From: CAVSRC01 sp963743015
GTDB lineage: Bacteria > Pseudomonadota > Alphaproteobacteria > Rhizobiales > Kaistiaceae
DNA: 64,000 bases
Reading direction: 5' to 3'
Assembly (NCBI GenBank): GCA_963743015.1
Contig: CAVUOD010000014.1
Coordinates: forward strand, 1 to 64,000
Part shown: positions 62,443-64,000 of the stretch, piece by piece
Position numbering within the stretch: position 1 is the stretch's first letter
Layout of the letters: the number at the start of each line of letters is the position of its first letter
Notes under the pieces: model-generated
Databases searched by the model: none
What the model was told of the DNA's origin: nothing
What the model saw: the letters and a program-made list of their open reading frames with translations, nothing else
Made by a program: the position numbers and the translations under genes

Positions 62443-63759
62443 CTAGAGATAGCTGTTGATCAGCGACTCGAGATATTCCTGCTTGCCGCTGACCGGCTGC
62501 GGCTCGAGGTCCTTCTTGTGGACGTAGTCCGCCAGATCGTCGAGCGAGCGCTTGCCGGCGAGGATGGCCCTGCCTTCCTTGCTCTTCCAGCCGGCGTAGC
62601 GATCGGCAAGGAAGGCGTCGAACTTGCCGTCCTTGATGATCTGCTCGGCGATCAGAAGGCCGCGGGCGCAGGCGTCGATCGAGCCGACATGGGCGATCAG
62701 CAGATCGTCCGGATCGAGCGACTGGCGGCGGATCTTGGCGTCGAAATTGTAGCCGCCCTTGCCGAGGCCGCCGGCCTTGAGGATGTAGTAGCTGGCCAGC
62801 GCCATCTCCGGCACGTTCATGGCGAACTGGTCGGTGTCCCAGCCGAGCTGGTAGTCGCCGCGATTGATGTCGATCGAGCCGAGAATGCCGAGCGCGCCGG
62901 CCAGCGCCAGCTCGTGCTCGAAGGTGTGCCCGGCGAGGATGGCGTGGTTCTGCTCGATGTTGATCTTGACCTCTTTCTCGAGGCCGAACTGCTGCAGCAT
63001 CCCCCAGATCGAGGCGACGTCGAAGTCGTACTGGTGCTTGGTCGGCTCCTTCGGCTTGGGCTCGATGAGGATGGTGCCCTTGAAGCCGATCTTCTGCTTG
63101 TGCTCGACGACCATGGTGAGGAAGCGGCCGAGCTGGTCGAATTCCTGCTTGAGGTTGGTGTTGAGCAGCGTCTCGTAGCCCTCGCGGCCGCCCCACAGAA
63201 CGTAGTTGGCGCCTCCCAGATCATGGGTCAGCTCGAGCACGTTCTTCACCTGCGCCGCGGCATAGGCGAAGAGATCGGGATCGGGATTGGTGGCCGCACC
63301 CGCCATGTAGCGGCGGTTGGAGAACAGGTTGGCGGTGCCCCACAGGACCCTGACCTTGGCCTTCTCCATCTTCCTGGCGAAGATCTCGCCGATGACGCGC
63401 ACGTTGCGGTTGGATTCGGCCAGCGTCTTGCCTTCCGGCGCGATGTCGCGGTCGTGGAAGGCGAAGAAGGGCACGTTCAGCAGGCGGAACATCTCGAAGG
63501 CGATGTCGGCCTTGAGCTTGGCGGCCTCCATCTCGTCCGACATGTGCATCCATTGGCGATTGAAGGTCTCGCCACCGAACATGTCGCGGCCGTCCCAGGC
63601 GAAGGAATGCCAGTAGGCGACGGAGAAGCGCAGATGGTCCTCCATGCGCTTGCCCAGTACCTTCCTGTTGGGGTCGTACCACTGGTAGGCGAGACCGTCG
63701 GTCGCCTTGCCGCGGGCAAGCTTGATCGGTTTTTCCTGGGTGAAGAAACGGGAACTCAT
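62443..63759 (-). CDS. xylA: Xylose isomerase
   Basis: 438 residues, full length for the class II enzyme. Converts D-xylose to D-xylulose with Mg/Mn. WHSFAWDGRDMFGGETFNRQ is typical; the catalytic His is in VPFFAFHDRDIAPEGKTLAE; metal and substrate ligands are in GTILIEPKPKEPTKHQYDFD, NHAILAGHTFEHELALAG and GSIDINRGDYQLGWDTDQF. The start overlaps the xylB stop by four bases (ATGA). Followed 58 bp later by the sugar isomerase/epimerase gene. Confidence 0.97.
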   Translation of the reverse strand: MSSRFFTQEKPIKLARGKATDGLAYQWYDPNRKVLGKRMEDHLRFSVAYWHSFAWDGRDMFGGETFNRQWMHMSDEMEAAKLKADIAFEMFRLLNVPFFAFHDRDIAPEGKTLAESNRNVRVIGEIFARKMEKAKVRVLWGTANLFSNRRYMAGAATNPDPDLFAYAAAQVKNVLELTHDLGGANYVLWGGREGYETLLNTNLKQEFDQLGRFLTMVVEHKQKIGFKGTILIEPKPKEPTKHQYDFDVASIWGMLQQFGLEKEVKINIEQNHAILAGHTFEHELALAGALGILGSIDINRGDYQLGWDTDQFAMNVPEMALASYYILKAGGLGKGGYNFDAKIRRQSLDPDDLLIAHVGSIDACARGLLIAEQIIKDGKFDAFLADRYAGWKSKEGRAILAGKRSLDDLADYVHKKDLEPQPVSGKQEYLESLINSYL

Positions 63760-64000
63760 CGGGGCATGGCCTCCTTGGTAGCGGGATAGAGCTTCCGGTA
63801 TGTCGCATATGCCGCAGCGTAGGCCGGAACCAGCTCAGGATCGGGTTCGATCGTCTCGCGAATGGCCGGCTGGGCGCAGACGGCGAAAGGATCGGCGTTC
63901 TCGGCCGCGATCAGGCCGAGGCGAGCCGCGCCGAGGCCGGCGCCGAAGTCGCCCTCCTCCGGCACGTCAACGGTGATGTTGAGCGCATTGGCGATGATGC
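63756..64000 (-). CDS. xylB: Xylulokinase, C-terminal part (cut by the window edge)
   Basis: Only the last 80 codons are inside the window: IIANALNITVDVPEEGDFG, then AGLGAARLGLIAAENADPFA, IRETIEPDPELVPAY and a final YRKLYPATKEAMPR. This is the end of the FGGY kinase domain of XylB, which phosphorylates D-xylulose. It overlaps the xylA start, so xylB precedes xylA in one operon. Confidence 0.9.
   Translation of the reverse strand, partial: IIANALNITVDVPEEGDFGAGLGAARLGLIAAENADPFAVCAQPAIRETIEPDPELVPAYAAAYATYRKLYPATKEAMPR

Overview
The window reads as a GC-rich alphaproteobacterial chromosome segment, most likely Hyphomicrobiales (Rhizobiales). Pointers to this are a PdhS/DivJ-type histidine kinase, a ThuA plus Gfo/Idh/MocA sugar pair, DUF1289 and DUF971 proteins, cobT/cobS, a rhizobial-style xylose ABC system and short palindromic intergenic repeats. 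No rRNA operon, CRISPR array, intact insertion sequence or prophage is visible. One tRNA gene, tRNA-Val(CAC), lies at 4532-4606.

Left edge (1-4370): a lower-GC accessory stretch in which every recognisable gene is broken by single-base indels: a Cys-rich zinc-finger protein, a PD-(D/E)XK nuclease-like protein, an HTH-like repeat, a short DNA-binding-like protein and a superfamily-2-type helicase of roughly 600 codons. Between the breaks the protein sequence stays coherent. This points to a very recently inactivated mobile island next to the tRNA, or to poor base quality at a contig end.

4782-21168: a catabolic cluster (glutamate dehydrogenase, L-carnitine dehydrogenase-like enzyme, BKACE beta-keto acid cleavage enzyme); a sulfide-type regulatory locus (ArsR-family repressor with two cysteines placed as in BigR/SqrR, divergent from a DUF2892 membrane protein, an RND adaptor and an RND pump); then a six-gene minus-strand operon running from a xylose-type ABC transporter (xylF, permease, ATPase) through translationally coupled genes for a di-haem cytochrome, an FG-GAP/ASPIC beta-propeller protein and a degenerate M24 peptidase-fold protein.

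21169-38318: two tandem paralogous 29-codon membrane-peptide genes, ThuA/Gfo-Idh sugar genes, a GST, an O-methyltransferase, an L,D-transpeptidase, DUF971, a methyltransferase, a frameshifted sarcosine/N-methyl amino acid oxidase, a DMT exporter, an Mrp/ApbC Fe-S carrier, an amino-acid ABC transporter without its own ATPase, a hydroxyisobutyrate dehydrogenase-family enzyme, a mannosyltransferase-like protein, an AlkD-like protein, an Lrp regulator with a pair of palindromic operators, and a uracil-DNA glycosylase family protein.

38430-54816: PdhS-like kinase, cobT/cobS, DUF1289, a membrane retropepsin-like protease, dusA, an SMP-30 remnant, two back-to-back CHASE4-GGDEF-EAL proteins, a three-gene operon (unknown 331-residue protein, SET-domain methyltransferase, MFS transporter), adenine deaminase and a D-2-hydroxyacid dehydrogenase.

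54818-64000: bifunctional putA (frameshifted), a small envelope/GFA operon, a YCII protein, then a sugar operon read leftwards: xylB (cut by the window edge), xylA, a sugar phosphate isomerase/epimerase and a frameshifted Gfo/Idh/MocA dehydrogenase.

Physiologically the window describes a heterotroph geared to plant- or soil-derived carbon and nitrogen (xylose, keto-sugars, carnitine/betaine/sarcosine, proline, amino acids, purines). A recurring technical theme is single-base indels in otherwise well-conserved genes (4782, 7093, 28024, 54818, 60145 and all of 548-4369).
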